Positions 1-8,036 of a DNA stretch of 64,000 bases are shown piece by piece; within the stretch, counting starts at the first letter, position 1; every line of letters starts with the position of its first letter. The stretch is from NCBI RefSeq assembly GCF_044068625.1, contig NZ_JBIPKH010000009.1:1-64000 (forward strand). Direction: 5' to 3'. Under the pieces are notes generated by a model. The model had not been told where the DNA came from. It made no database searches and worked only from the letters and a program-made list of their open reading frames with translations. This DNA is from Desulfurivibrio sp044068625 (GTDB lineage Bacteria; Desulfobacterota; Desulfobulbia; Desulfobulbales; Desulfurivibrionaceae). Position numbers and translations under genes: made by a program.

Positions 1-549
1 GGGGCGTGGATTGAAACAGTCGAAGTAGCCGCAAGGGCAAACGTAACCTCGTCGCCCCCCGCGCGGGGGGCGTGGATTGAAACTTGGACGATTGCCGACT
101 CTTTGCCGGTATGTGAAGTCGCCCCCCGCGCGGGGGGCGTGGATTGAAACGAGTACAGCGCCGATCTGACCTCGGCCTACCAGGGGTCGCCCCCCGCGCG
201 GGGGGCGTGGATTGAAACCTTTACGACCAACCGGATATCAAAGACGCTTTAATGTCGCCCCCCGCGCGGGGGGCGTGGATTGAAACAGAGAATTTTGGTA
301 ACGCTCCTTCATCATTGGCGTCGCCCCCCGCGCGGGGGGCGTGGATTGAAACTTGGCCCGCTTGGCCCAATGCCCCCGAGCGTTGGGTCGCCCCCCGCGC
401 GGGGGGCGTGGATTGAAACAACCAGGGCGAAGTGATCGACATTGGCCCGGAGGCGTCGCCCCCCGCGCGGGGGGCGTGGATTGAAACGCAGTTGCTGGCC
501 GGTGAGCAGCTCGGAGGCGGCGGTCGCCCCCCGCGCGGGGGGCGTGGAT
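1..549 (+). CRISPR. CRISPR array, type I-C-like repeat, trailer end
   Basis: A 33-nt repeat recurs at 51-83, 118-150, 186-218, 254-286, 320-352, 387-419 and 455-487. A partial copy lies at 1-17 (cut by the window edge) and a degenerate copy at 523-549. Eight unique spacers of 33-35 nt separate them. Each repeat contains the 16-bp palindrome CCCCCCGCGCGGGGGG and ends in GTGGATTGAAAC, the 3' handle typical of type I-C arrays. The repeats read on the + strand, and the degenerate copy at the right marks the trailer. Leader, newest spacers and any cas genes should therefore lie left of position 1. No cas gene is in the window. Seven whole repeats are identical by eye. Confidence 0.97.
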
Positions 550-615
550 GCCTGGTATGGCCCGGAGTTTGAGTTTGACGAGAATCTGAATCCCGTGCGG
601 GTGGGGCAGCTCTAA
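544..615 (+). pseudogene. coding remnant fused to the last CRISPR repeat
   Basis: The terminal repeat loses identity after GTGGAT. From there an open frame runs for 23 codons (544-612) and ends in TAA at 613-615. The peptide after the repeat reads AWYGPEFEFDENLNPVRVGQ plus Leu, an acidic, compositionally normal protein tail rather than random sequence. It looks like the 3' end of a gene whose 5' part was replaced by the array. I do not recognise the family. The frame could equally be chance, as it is short. Confidence 0.3.
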
Positions 616-619
616 ATTT

Positions 620-1006
620 TTACCAGATGGTTTTGACCGGATATTTCTGAATGAGCGGGTCTATGGTGAGGATTGTTAAGTTATGTTCGATGGCCTGGCA
701 AACCAGGATTCGATCAAAAGGGTCCTTGTGGTGGTTTGGCAGTTTGGGCAGCAGAAAGGTGGCATTCTCGCTGATCGGCAGGGGGCTGATAAAATGATTT
801 TCCCGTTGCTCCGTAACGAATTTTTCCGGTGTTTCAGGCAGGGGGAGTTTGCCGAGTGACCACTTTATACTGATTTCCCAGGCCGAGGCGGCGCTGAGAT
901 ACACATCGTTGTCGGGATCGCTGAAAAGGGTGCGGGCGGTTGGAGAGAGCTGATCGCTACCGGTGACCAGCCAGAGGAAGGTGCAGGTGTCAAGCAGCAG
1001 ATTCAC
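620..1006 (-). CDS. VapC-type PIN-domain ribonuclease toxin
   Basis: A 128-residue protein of the PIN-domain toxin family (Sll0205-like branch of VapC), which cleaves RNA with Mg2+ and is neutralised by its partner antitoxin. The acidic active-site residues are visible: Asp6 in MNLLLDT, Glu44 in SAWEIS, Asp95 and Asp98 in the HHKDPFDR motif, and Asp116 in LTIDP. Length and motif order fit a complete toxin. The start codon overlaps the antitoxin stop by 4 nt, the usual coupling in these operons. The pair sits immediately beyond the CRISPR trailer. RNA target unknown. Confidence 0.92.
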   Translation of the reverse strand: MNLLLDTCTFLWLVTGSDQLSPTARTLFSDPDNDVYLSAASAWEISIKWSLGKLPLPETPEKFVTEQRENHFISPLPISENATFLLPKLPNHHKDPFDRILVCQAIEHNLTILTIDPLIQKYPVKTIW

Positions 1007-1257
1007 TCCTCGTCACCGTTAAATGCCGCGATGATCTCCGGCGGCAAAGGTTCGAAAAATTCTTTGGGAACGGTGAAGCCGGGATAATCCCGACTAGCCA
1101 GGCCGATGGGGCGCTTGCGGCGGCGTGAAGACCGGATCGGCCGCAACTCCGCCACCGGCCGGTTCCGCTTGCAGATGATCACCGTCTCGCCATTGGCCAC
1201 TTTGCCGAGATAGCCTGCAAAATGACTCTTTATTTCGTTGATGTTTACGCTGCTCAT
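1003..1257 (-). CDS. Phd/YefM-family antitoxin
   Basis: An 84-residue protein starting MSSVNINEIKSHF, the N-terminal signature of Phd/YefM antitoxins. It is followed by GYLGKVANGETVIICKRNRPVAEL, read in two adjoining parts: the DNA-binding fold and the segment that precedes the toxin-binding tail. The basic linker RRRKRP and the proline-rich acidic C terminus should wrap the PIN toxin. The frame is open for 18 further codons upstream, but the homologous start is the ATG at 1257. The gene is first in the operon and overlaps vapC by 4 nt. Autorepression at its own promoter is expected from the family. Confidence 0.9.
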   Translation of the reverse strand: MSSVNINEIKSHFAGYLGKVANGETVIICKRNRPVAELRPIRSSRRRKRPIGLASRDYPGFTVPKEFFEPLPPEIIAAFNGDEE

Positions 1258-1822
1258 GGTCACATTATAGGTCAAGAACTTGTCCTGTTCAAGGGCTATG
1301 TTGTCAAACATGCCATGTTATCAACCAGGGAACTTTAGGATGGCTATAAAAATATGAACAATTCACTTTCTCCGGCCGCCTATGAGCGCCGTTTTATCAA
1401 CTGCAAAAAGCTGCGTAAGGTTTTCGTGTCCGCTTTTGACGACCGACCTCAAGAAGGCAGTATGTGCAAATTACGCACATACTTTGCCGAAATTCATGGT
1501 TTCAACTCGCTGGTTTCTGACTCTGGCAGTACCGCTTCCGGTCATGTTTAAGCAAAATTTGGGCAATAAGTATCCGCTTTAAGTGGGGCTGGATAAAAAC
1601 TATCCAGCCTGCACAACTCTCAGTCCCTCACTTTCTGCGGGGGTTATGATTCTGTCTGGTTTAATTTGTGCCCTGTTTTGGGAGGTTGGGCGCGCTTTTT
1701 ATCTTCCGGTTTCAGTTGGCATGACTTTTGATAGTCTTTTGCTGTGCAGTCAGTGGCAACAGGGTCCGGCGCCGATTGGGTGGCGGACGGAAAATGCAGC
1801 CAATATGTCAGGAGAAAAACAG
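1258..1822. other. gene-poor stretch with two palindromes
   Basis: About 565 bp with no convincing gene. Base composition is visibly richer in A/T than the flanks. Short open frames around 1354-1582 lack ribosome-binding sites and recognisable sequence. It holds a 25-bp imperfect palindrome at 1459-1483 (arms AGTATGTGC/GCACATACT) and a 9-bp hairpin at 1587-1609 (GGCTGGATA/TATCCAGCC). The toxin-antitoxin promoter should lie near 1260-1330 on the minus strand and the promoter of the SHOCT gene near 1700-1810. Confidence 0.6.
1459..1483. repeat. palindrome, possible operator
   Basis: AGTATGTGC and GCACATACT are perfect 9-bp inverted arms around a 7-nt AT-rich centre (AAATTAC). There is no T tract, so an operator-like protein-binding site is as likely as a hairpin. 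No neighbouring gene clearly owns it. Confidence 0.45.
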
Positions 1823-2179
1823 ATGAAAAGCTTAACCAGGATTTTCCCGCTGGCCTTGCTGGCGGGTCTTATTTTTGTCCCCGAAAAGGCGCTGGCCTTC
1901 GGTGGTTTTGGCGGTGGTTCCGGCTGGTGCGGTCTGGGAATGGGGGGCGGGCCCATGGGCTGGTTCGGAATGATAGTGATGGTGCTGTTCTGGGCCGTGG
2001 TAGTCTGGGCGATTATTGCCCTGATGCGCGGCGCGTGGCGTTTTACCGGGCCGGGGAGCGGAAAAGATGGTTCCGGCAGGGATGATGACCGCGCCATGGC
2101 CCTGCTCCGGGAGAGCTTTGCCCGAGGCGAGATTGACGAGGCCGAATTCAACGCTCGTAAACGGGCGTTGGATCGCTGA
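1823..2179 (+). CDS. small SHOCT-domain membrane protein
   Basis: A 118-residue protein. It begins with a signal peptide or membrane anchor (MKSLTRIFPLALLAGLIFVP, ending near AlaLeuAla24), followed by a Gly-rich stretch with one Cys. A transmembrane helix covers about residues 49-69 (MIVMVLFWAVVVWAIIALM). The C terminus, RAMALLRESFARGEIDEAEF plus NARKRAL, is a classic SHOCT domain (short C-terminal domain of about 30 residues). The ATG at 1823 follows the ribosome-binding site AGGAG at 1810-1814. The same frame stays open upstream to 1583, but that part has no coding character. SHOCT proteins of this layout are common in Desulfobacterota; function unknown. Confidence 0.85.
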   Translation: MKSLTRIFPLALLAGLIFVPEKALAFGGFGGGSGWCGLGMGGGPMGWFGMIVMVLFWAVVVWAIIALMRGAWRFTGPGSGKDGSGRDDDRAMALLRESFARGEIDEAEFNARKRALDR

Positions 2180-2208
2180 AAGATTCAGCGGAGGCGGCTC
2201 TGGCCGCC

Positions 2209-2251
2209 GATCCCGCCGAAAGGGGAGGGAACACTCCTCTTCGGCGGGATC
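2209..2251. terminator. stem-loop between convergent genes
   Basis: A perfect 12-bp stem, GATCCCGCCGAA (2209-2220) with TTCGGCGGGATC (2240-2251), with a small internal GGAG/CTCC pairing. It lies between the SHOCT gene and convergent sodB and probably serves both strands. Neither side has a strong T tract. Confidence 0.7.
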
Positions 2252-2273
2252 TCTTGTGGTTAAGCCCGGCCTT

Positions 2274-2867
2274 TTACCCGAGATTGGCGTTGACGAACTC
2301 CCAGTTGACCAGCTTTTCCAGGAAGGTGGCCATGTAGTCGGGGCGCCGGTTCTGGTAGTCCAGGTAGTAGGCGTGTTCCCAAACATCCATGGTCAGCAGC
2401 GGCTTCATCCCTTGGGTCAGAGGGTTTTCGGCGTTGGGGGTTTTGCTGATTTTGAGCTTGCCGTCGGCCAGCACCAGCCAGGCCCAGCCGCTGCCGAACT
2501 GGGTGGCCCCGGCGTTCTTGAACTCTTCAACAAACTTGTCAAATCCCCCGAGATCGGTTTTGATCCGCTCGGCGATCTTGCCCGTGGGCGGTCCGCCCCC
2601 GCCGGGTTTCATCCCCTGCCAGTAAAAGGAGTGGTTCCAGACCTGGGCCACGTTGTTGAAGATTCCGGCCTTGCCGGCATCCCCGGCGGTTTTGCCCATG
2701 ATCTCCTCCATGGACTGACCTGCCAGGTCGCTGCCGGCCAGCAGCTTGTTGCCGTTGTCCACGTAGGCTTGATGATGCTTGCCGTGGTGAAACTCCAGGG
2801 TGCGGGCGCTGATGTGCGGTTCCAGGGCGTTGAGGGCATAGGGCAGTTGGGGCAGGATCAAGCTCAT
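2274..2867 (-). CDS. sodB: superoxide dismutase (Fe)
   Basis: A 197-residue Fe/Mn superoxide dismutase that converts superoxide to oxygen and hydrogen peroxide in the cytoplasm. Metal ligands by alignment with the family are His27 (EFHHGKHHQAY), His79 (VWNHSFYW), Asp161 and His165 (DVWEHAYYLDYQ). The NNVAQVW segment carries the Gln typical of the iron type. Length and termini are standard. The ATG is preceded by AAGGAGG. A candidate promoter lies at 2912-2942. No signal peptide is present. In an anaerobe it would act during transient oxygen exposure. Confidence 0.97.
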   Translation of the reverse strand: MSLILPQLPYALNALEPHISARTLEFHHGKHHQAYVDNGNKLLAGSDLAGQSMEEIMGKTAGDAGKAGIFNNVAQVWNHSFYWQGMKPGGGGPPTGKIAERIKTDLGGFDKFVEEFKNAGATQFGSGWAWLVLADGKLKISKTPNAENPLTQGMKPLLTMDVWEHAYYLDYQNRRPDYMATFLEKLVNWEFVNANLG

Positions 2868-2911
2868 GTCGTTTCCTCCTTAAAATGTTTTTTTTCCTGG
2901 GTTATCAAATG

Positions 2912-2942
2912 AGCATAGCAGGTGGGGGGGAGTGTTTGTCAA
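2912..2942 (-). promoter_or_regulatory. candidate sigma-70 promoter of sodB
   Basis: On the minus strand, a perfect -35 TTGACA (2942-2937) and a -10-like TATGCT (2917-2912) are separated by 19 nt that include a run of seven C. The spacing is longer than the ideal 17, so the call is tentative. It lies about 45 nt upstream of the sodB start. Confidence 0.4.
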
Positions 2943-3362
2943 GTTGGTGGTGCGATTCGGCCACCGATCCGCCCGCCCTCTTCCTGGTTCGCCTTCACCC
3001 ATACCCATGGCCTGACCTGGGATGATGTGCGCCAGGCTCCCGATTTCGGTCAGGTCTGGCCGGCCATTGCCCGGGAATTGAACGGAGTGGATTTTCTGGC
3101 CGCCCACAACGCCCCCTTTGACCGGGGGGTACTCCACGCCTGCTGTTCGGCCCACCGGCTATCACCTCCGGCCCAACCCTTTGTCTGCACCGTGCAACTG
3201 GCCCGGGCCCAGTGGGATATCCGCCCGACCAAGCTTTCCGATGTCTGCCGCCGCCTGGAGATCGCCCTGCGCCACCATCAGGCCGATTCCGATGCCGAGG
3301 CCTGCGCCCGCATCGTGCTCGCCGCCTTCTCCCAGGGCTGGCGTCATCGGCCCATCCCATGA
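2922..3362 (+). pseudogene. 5'-truncated DnaQ-like 3'-5' exonuclease
   Basis: From about 2965 the frame matches DEDDh exonucleases of the DNA polymerase III epsilon type: RPPSSWFAFTHTHGLTWDDV, then FLAAHNAPFDRGVL (Exo II), then LRHHQADSDAEACARIVLAA (Exo III, with His and Asp). The N-terminal strand with the Exo I motif (DxE) that should precede RPP is missing. In its place is 40 nt that also serves as the sodB promoter region. There is no sensible ribosome-binding site, and the first codons (GTG at 2922) encode unrelated residues. Without the Exo I acidic pair the product could not bind both metals. I take it for a decayed gene. Confidence 0.7.
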
Positions 3363-3409
3363 TACAAGATGAAAGGCGGTCATGATTTCCAAAGGGAGGG
3401 TTGTTAACC

Positions 3410-6070
3410 ATGGTGATGCTCAAGGCGCACGCGCAACGATGGGGCTCGGTGTTGGTGCTGTTCCTCCTGCTTTCCTGCGGGAACGGGTCAGGAAACCATG
3501 CCGCCGATCCGGTGGAGGCGTTTGTTTTTACCATCGATCCCGGTCTGCTGACGACAGCAGAGCAGGTCATCGACGGCGATCGCCGGGTGATGGCGATTCA
3601 GGATGACGAGGGGACCCGTGCCACCTTTGTGGAAAACGAAATCCTGTTCTATCCGCAAAACCCCGGTGATCTTGAGCGCTTTCTGGCGGCTACCGGCGGG
3701 GTGGTACTCTCCTCGGATGAAATTCCGCCGCCACCGCCGCAATTGACCCAACATCGTTACGACCCGGAAGCGGCGGCAGCCACCTTCTACCTGATCCGCA
3801 TCGATCCGGACACGACCCCGGATTATCCCACCCAGGAGGCGGTGGGACGATGGTTCGAGGGCATTGGGGTAGGGGGGGAGTTCGTTCTCTCTTCCGAGAC
3901 GGCCGCCCGCTTTGCCGGCTATACCGCCAAGCAGCTGGCCGACGGATTCAATGTCTCACTCAATTACACCTTTACCGGTACCGCTCCGCTACTCAATGCC
4001 ACCTCGGAAAACAACGGCTACAACCCCTTTATCAACCATCCCTTTCAGTCGCCGGGCTCCGGCTCCAATCTGGTTGGGGCCTGGCAGTACATCTCTGCCA
4101 GAGCAGACATCCAGGGGTTTCTGGGCGTGGCGATTTTGGATGGTGGCTTCTGGGTGGATGAAAACGGCGTTCAGGAATCTTTCAATCTTTCTGGGCTGAG
4201 CGATTTTCCGCTCACGGTGTGGGATGAAAATGGTCCGCATCTGATTCAGTACGATTTTACCAATGATCGGTATGTGGCCTCGGGGGTCAATCCCAGTAAA
4301 TGCACGGGGGGGTCTGCTTGCGACTGGCATGGGCATATGTCCGCCGGGGTCGCGACGGCCATCCTCGACAATGGCTTTGGCGGCGCGGGTTCCGGCGGGT
4401 TGGTCAGTTATCCGCTTTTTTTCCGTCTGCAACTCACCTCGGATCAGATTGAACGGGCCGTGCGCACCGCCACGGCCTGGGGGGCTTCCGTTATCTCCAT
4501 GAGTTTCAGCGGAAGCTGCGACAAGTCCTGTCAGGAGTTTCTGCGAAAAAATAACTACTTCTGGACTTTTTACGATGCTTACGACAGCGGGGTGATTCTG
4601 GTGGCGTCGGCGGGCAATGACAACATTCATGTTCACCACAACAGTGTCATGCCCTGCACGATCGGGGGGGTGATTTGTGTTGGCGCGACCGACAACCACC
4701 GGCCCGTCGCCAAGGGCTACTCCAACTATGGTGAGGGGGTGCATATCTGGGCCCCTTCAGATATTCCGACCACACCCGATCCCGACACCTGGCCTGGTAT
4801 GAATGTGGGGACCGGAACCAGCGCCTCCGCCCCTTATGTGGCGGGGGTGGCTGCCATGATTAAAGCAATTGATCCCGATCTCGATTCCCTGCAGGTTCGC
4901 CAACTGCTCATTGACTCGGGATTCCGGCCGGCGGTGTCGGACCCGCCGGATAGCAAGATCGGGGTCTGTCTGAATGCCAAAGAGGCGGTGCTTCAGGCCG
5001 GGAACTACCGTTTGCCGGCCGACGCGCGTGAACCCAACAACACTCCGGCCGCCGCCACTGCCATCCCCCTGCCCAACGATGAGATGCAGCGCGTTGAAGA
5101 TTTGACCATCGATTCGCGCCAAGATCTCGACTATTTTCGGATCGAACTGACCGATTATTCCGTGCTGGAGGTCACGCTGGATTTTCTTTCGAATCTGGGA
5201 GAGATCAAAGTGGAGTTGATTCCCCCAGCCGGGGTGGTCCAACCGGTCGGGGTGGCGCTTAACCGGACTGCCACCCAACTGGAATTGCGGGCTGCGGCCC
5301 TTTCTCCGGGGATCTACTCCGTCGTGGTGTCCAACCCCCTGGCTCCCACTGCCTACCATCTTGCCGTCAGAGCGGTGCCGGTCTCCTTGCAACCGGATTA
5401 TCTGGAACCCAACAACAACCCTCCGGCCGCAACCCCCAACCGGTTGGGCATGCATGCCTTGACCCTCCATCATGTTCCCGGCTACCGGGATGTTGATTTT
5501 TTCCGTTACGATATCCCGGCAACCAGCCCGTTGGAGTTCAAAACCTTCCGCTTTGATGTACTGCAGCAGGAAATGGTCCTGCAGGTACACATGACCGATG
5601 ACGTGGGCGCGGTGATTAATCCTGAAACCATAACGGAGCCGATCACGGGGGTTCTTTATATTGATATCCGATCACCGGCGGCTGAATTGGGCCGGTATGT
5701 CGTGCAGGCGGGTTATCAGGTCGATCCGGGGATTTTGGGCAAACCCTTCGAGAAATATGGGGATGTCTGGTGGTTAAACCCTCATGATCCCATATCCATT
5801 TTGGTCGGTAAAAATGAACTGGTCTATGTGTTTGAGAAGTTCATGGTGTCGGAAGTGGTGGGCATTGGTGATAACCTGATGTTGCAGTTGATTGACATGG
5901 AGGGAGAGGTGCTGGGTGAGGGGGTCATGGCTGGAGATCTGATCGATGTGGCGGATTCCATCCAGACGCTTTCGCTGGAACAGGCTGTCGAAGGAGAGTG
6001 GTATGCCATTGTGGTAAAACAGACCATAACGGCCCAAGGTTTGGTCTCCGGCACCCTGGAGATTCGTTAG
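3410..6070 (+). CDS. subtilisin-like (S8) serine protease lipoprotein
   Basis: An 886-residue secreted protease. The N terminus has a lipoprotein signal (VLVLFLLLSC, lipobox LLSC). The subtilase catalytic triad is Asp244 (GVAILDGGF), His307 (CDWHGHMSAG) and Ser471 (GTGTSASAPYVAG), with oxyanion Asn403 (VASAGNDN). The His motif HGHM replaces the usual HGTH. After the catalytic domain come two repeats of pre-peptidase C-terminal type, beginning DAREPNNTPAAA and PDYLEPNNNPPAA, each followed by a DYFR- or DFFRY-type strand. A further beta-rich tail follows. The ATG at 3410 is chosen over TTG 3401 because GGGAGGG (3394-3400) is correctly spaced for it. It stands alone and converges with the GH5 gene. 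Substrate unknown; probably a surface or periplasmic lipoprotein. Confidence 0.9.
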   Translation: MVMLKAHAQRWGSVLVLFLLLSCGNGSGNHAADPVEAFVFTIDPGLLTTAEQVIDGDRRVMAIQDDEGTRATFVENEILFYPQNPGDLERFLAATGGVVLSSDEIPPPPPQLTQHRYDPEAAAATFYLIRIDPDTTPDYPTQEAVGRWFEGIGVGGEFVLSSETAARFAGYTAKQLADGFNVSLNYTFTGTAPLLNATSENNGYNPFINHPFQSPGSGSNLVGAWQYISARADIQGFLGVAILDGGFWVDENGVQESFNLSGLSDFPLTVWDENGPHLIQYDFTNDRYVASGVNPSKCTGGSACDWHGHMSAGVATAILDNGFGGAGSGGLVSYPLFFRLQLTSDQIERAVRTATAWGASVISMSFSGSCDKSCQEFLRKNNYFWTFYDAYDSGVILVASAGNDNIHVHHNSVMPCTIGGVICVGATDNHRPVAKGYSNYGEGVHIWAPSDIPTTPDPDTWPGMNVGTGTSASAPYVAGVAAMIKAIDPDLDSLQVRQLLIDSGFRPAVSDPPDSKIGVCLNAKEAVLQAGNYRLPADAREPNNTPAAATAIPLPNDEMQRVEDLTIDSRQDLDYFRIELTDYSVLEVTLDFLSNLGEIKVELIPPAGVVQPVGVALNRTATQLELRAAALSPGIYSVVVSNPLAPTAYHLAVRAVPVSLQPDYLEPNNNPPAATPNRLGMHALTLHHVPGYRDVDFFRYDIPATSPLEFKTFRFDVLQQEMVLQVHMTDDVGAVINPETITEPITGVLYIDIRSPAAELGRYVVQAGYQVDPGILGKPFEKYGDVWWLNPHDPISILVGKNELVYVFEKFMVSEVVGIGDNLMLQLIDMEGEVLGEGVMAGDLIDVADSIQTLSLEQAVEGEWYAIVVKQTITAQGLVSGTLEIR

Positions 6071-6079
6071 AGGGGAAAA

Positions 6080-8017
6080 TTAAAAAGCCAGCTGGCCGGG
6101 CCGGAAGTGATCAGTCAGCACCTCCAGGGCCACCGGGTTGCCCGGCACCGGCGGGTTGTCGCGGAAAAGGCCAACCCCCGGATAGGGTGAATAATAGACC
6201 CAGAAAGTCCAGTGCAGGCCGGCCTCTTCCATGATCGCGAGCAGGTCGTTCAGATACCTGCGGGCACTGTCCGGCCAGGGGTTGGTGTGCATGGTGAACT
6301 CGCCGATATAGAGGGGCACCTCGTGTTGCCGCTTGAACTCCAGGGCGTAAGCGATGTTGGCGGCAAGCTGCTCCCGGTTGATTTGGCCGATGGCCACTTG
6401 CCGGTGCCAGATCAGGGCCAACCCCCCGTTCCCGCCCTCGGCCGCGGCGCTTCGGTACCAGCCGCTCAGCCGATACTCCCCCGGGGCGACGGGAATGGGG
6501 CTGCTGCGGGCATAGGCCGGCTGCCGGCATTCGGCAAAGAGCAGGGAGCGCCCGCCGTTGCGGGCCCGATCCTCATCGAATCGCACGCAATCACCGGCGG
6601 TGTGCCAATTGAAGCCCGGATAGTCGATGGCGAAAGAGTTGTTGGCCACCAGCGGGGCGGGCAGCTCAATCTCGCGGCCGGCTGCTTCCAGCTTCAGATC
6701 GTCAAACCAGACCCGGCCCGGATTCTCCGAATAGATGGTGGCCAAAAGCAGATCCGCCCCCGCGGGAGCAAGGCCCCGAACCTCGATCTCTCGCCACTCC
6801 TCCGCTTCCCCGGGTTCGATCTCCTTTTTGGCGCTGGCGATCAGCTCGCCGGCCTTGAACATTTCGCCGGGATAGGTGGTCACCGGTCGTGAGCTGGTGG
6901 TTGAGTAAAAGGCGAATTGGGGCGGATGGAAAAAGTGAATGCTGTAAAGGACGTTGGGATCATCCAGCAGAATCAGCCGTTTCTCCCAGTCGGGCAGGAT
7001 CGCCTCCTCCACAATCAGGATATGATTTTGGTCAACCTCCCTGATCCGGGCGGCCACGGTGGTTATCACCTCCCGGTAGCGCTCGATGGTGCCGGGGGTG
7101 CCTTCGTTGAGCAGGTCATAGCCGGCAATGATCCGGTGTTCGCTGTAGCGGCGGGCCAGTTCGACCCAGAGGGCGTAAAACCTTTCCTGGCTCTCCGGCT
7201 GGACCCAGAACCGGGCCTGGTTCTGGCGATGGACCACGAAATCGTGGGGGTTCTGCTTGCCCGGCGCCAGATGCATGTCCAGGATCACATAGACCCCTCG
7301 CTCCCGGCACCAGTCGAGGAGCTGATCCAGCAGGGCAAAGCTCTCCTGGCGGTAATGGAAGGGTTCGGGTTCAAAATCGCGGTAATCCAGGGCCAGGCGG
7401 ATCACATTGGCCCCCAGTTCGGCGATGCGGGCAATGTCCTGGGGGCCCAAGGTATGGAAAAAACTGCGAAACTCAACGTTCAGCCCCCGCAGCATCACCT
7501 CCTTGCCGGCGGCATCAACCACCTTGCCGCCCGCCACCCGAAGAAAGCCCTCCCCGGGCAGGCCGCTTTGCTCCGGCCCGCTCTCACTCCGGCGCTGGTA
7601 GACCCAGGCCGGTTCCCCATCTTCCAGGACGAGTTTGATCCGTTGGTAGCGCACTCCCAAGCGCTCAAAGCGATCTAATCGGGCCAGTTCGGCGGCTTCG
7701 ACCACGAACACCTTGCCTGGAGTGTTGGCTCCAGGCTCCGGAACCACGTTCAATCGTTCCTGGCGGTAGTCGGGCAGGATCGCCGGCTGGGCGGGAACCT
7801 GGCGACCGATAACCAACCGGCGTATCGCTGGATGGCCCAGGGTGCCATGGGCGAAGACCCGGTGCGCCACTTGTTCATCGATGGGGGGCAGGTCGGGGGG
7901 CGGGGTATAGCCCCAGGGGCTGAACAGGTTGAACCACAACCAGCCCAGCAGCAGGGTGGTGCCGCCTCCCAGGGAGAGCAGGGTCCAGCCGATTATTCTC
8001 GTCGGAGTTGGCGGCAT
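6080..8017 (-). CDS. membrane-anchored GGCT-like/GH5 glycosidase with inserted domain
   Basis: A 645-residue protein. Residues 8-30 form one membrane helix. Residues about 50-145 (VFAHGTLGHPAIRRL ... LARLDRFERLGVRYQRI ... AWVYQ) resemble the gamma-glutamylcyclotransferase/AIG2 fold. From about residue 160 comes a clan A glycoside hydrolase of GH5 type: LRGLNVEF, then YDLLNEG with the acid/base Glu305, and PLYIGEF with the nucleophile Glu573. About 268 residues separate the two Glu, against roughly 90-130 in ordinary GH5 enzymes. The excess, about 395-520, is a beta-rich module (VWFDDLKLEAAG ... GNGG) like a carbohydrate-binding domain, inserted into the barrel. The ATG at 8017 has an AAGG/GGGA site; a GTG at 8044 is an alternative that overlaps the SGNH gene. 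Probably acts on an envelope or extracellular beta-glucan; the substrate is not evident. Confidence 0.82.
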   Translation of the reverse strand: MPPTPTRIIGWTLLSLGGGTTLLLGWLWFNLFSPWGYTPPPDLPPIDEQVAHRVFAHGTLGHPAIRRLVIGRQVPAQPAILPDYRQERLNVVPEPGANTPGKVFVVEAAELARLDRFERLGVRYQRIKLVLEDGEPAWVYQRRSESGPEQSGLPGEGFLRVAGGKVVDAAGKEVMLRGLNVEFRSFFHTLGPQDIARIAELGANVIRLALDYRDFEPEPFHYRQESFALLDQLLDWCRERGVYVILDMHLAPGKQNPHDFVVHRQNQARFWVQPESQERFYALWVELARRYSEHRIIAGYDLLNEGTPGTIERYREVITTVAARIREVDQNHILIVEEAILPDWEKRLILLDDPNVLYSIHFFHPPQFAFYSTTSSRPVTTYPGEMFKAGELIASAKKEIEPGEAEEWREIEVRGLAPAGADLLLATIYSENPGRVWFDDLKLEAAGREIELPAPLVANNSFAIDYPGFNWHTAGDCVRFDEDRARNGGRSLLFAECRQPAYARSSPIPVAPGEYRLSGWYRSAAAEGGNGGLALIWHRQVAIGQINREQLAANIAYALEFKRQHEVPLYIGEFTMHTNPWPDSARRYLNDLLAIMEEAGLHWTFWVYYSPYPGVGLFRDNPPVPGNPVALEVLTDHFRPGQLAF

Positions 8018-8036
8018 TCCCTGACCCTTCGAGCCA

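Noticed and set aside
1354..1582. Two short overlapping plus-strand frames of 65-66 codons
   Set aside because: No ribosome-binding site, no domain, and composition unlike neighbouring genes.
1719..1734. TGGCATGACTTTTGAT as a sigma-54 promoter for the SHOCT gene
   Set aside because: The -12 element reads TTGAT, lacking the essential GC, so the match is not good enough.
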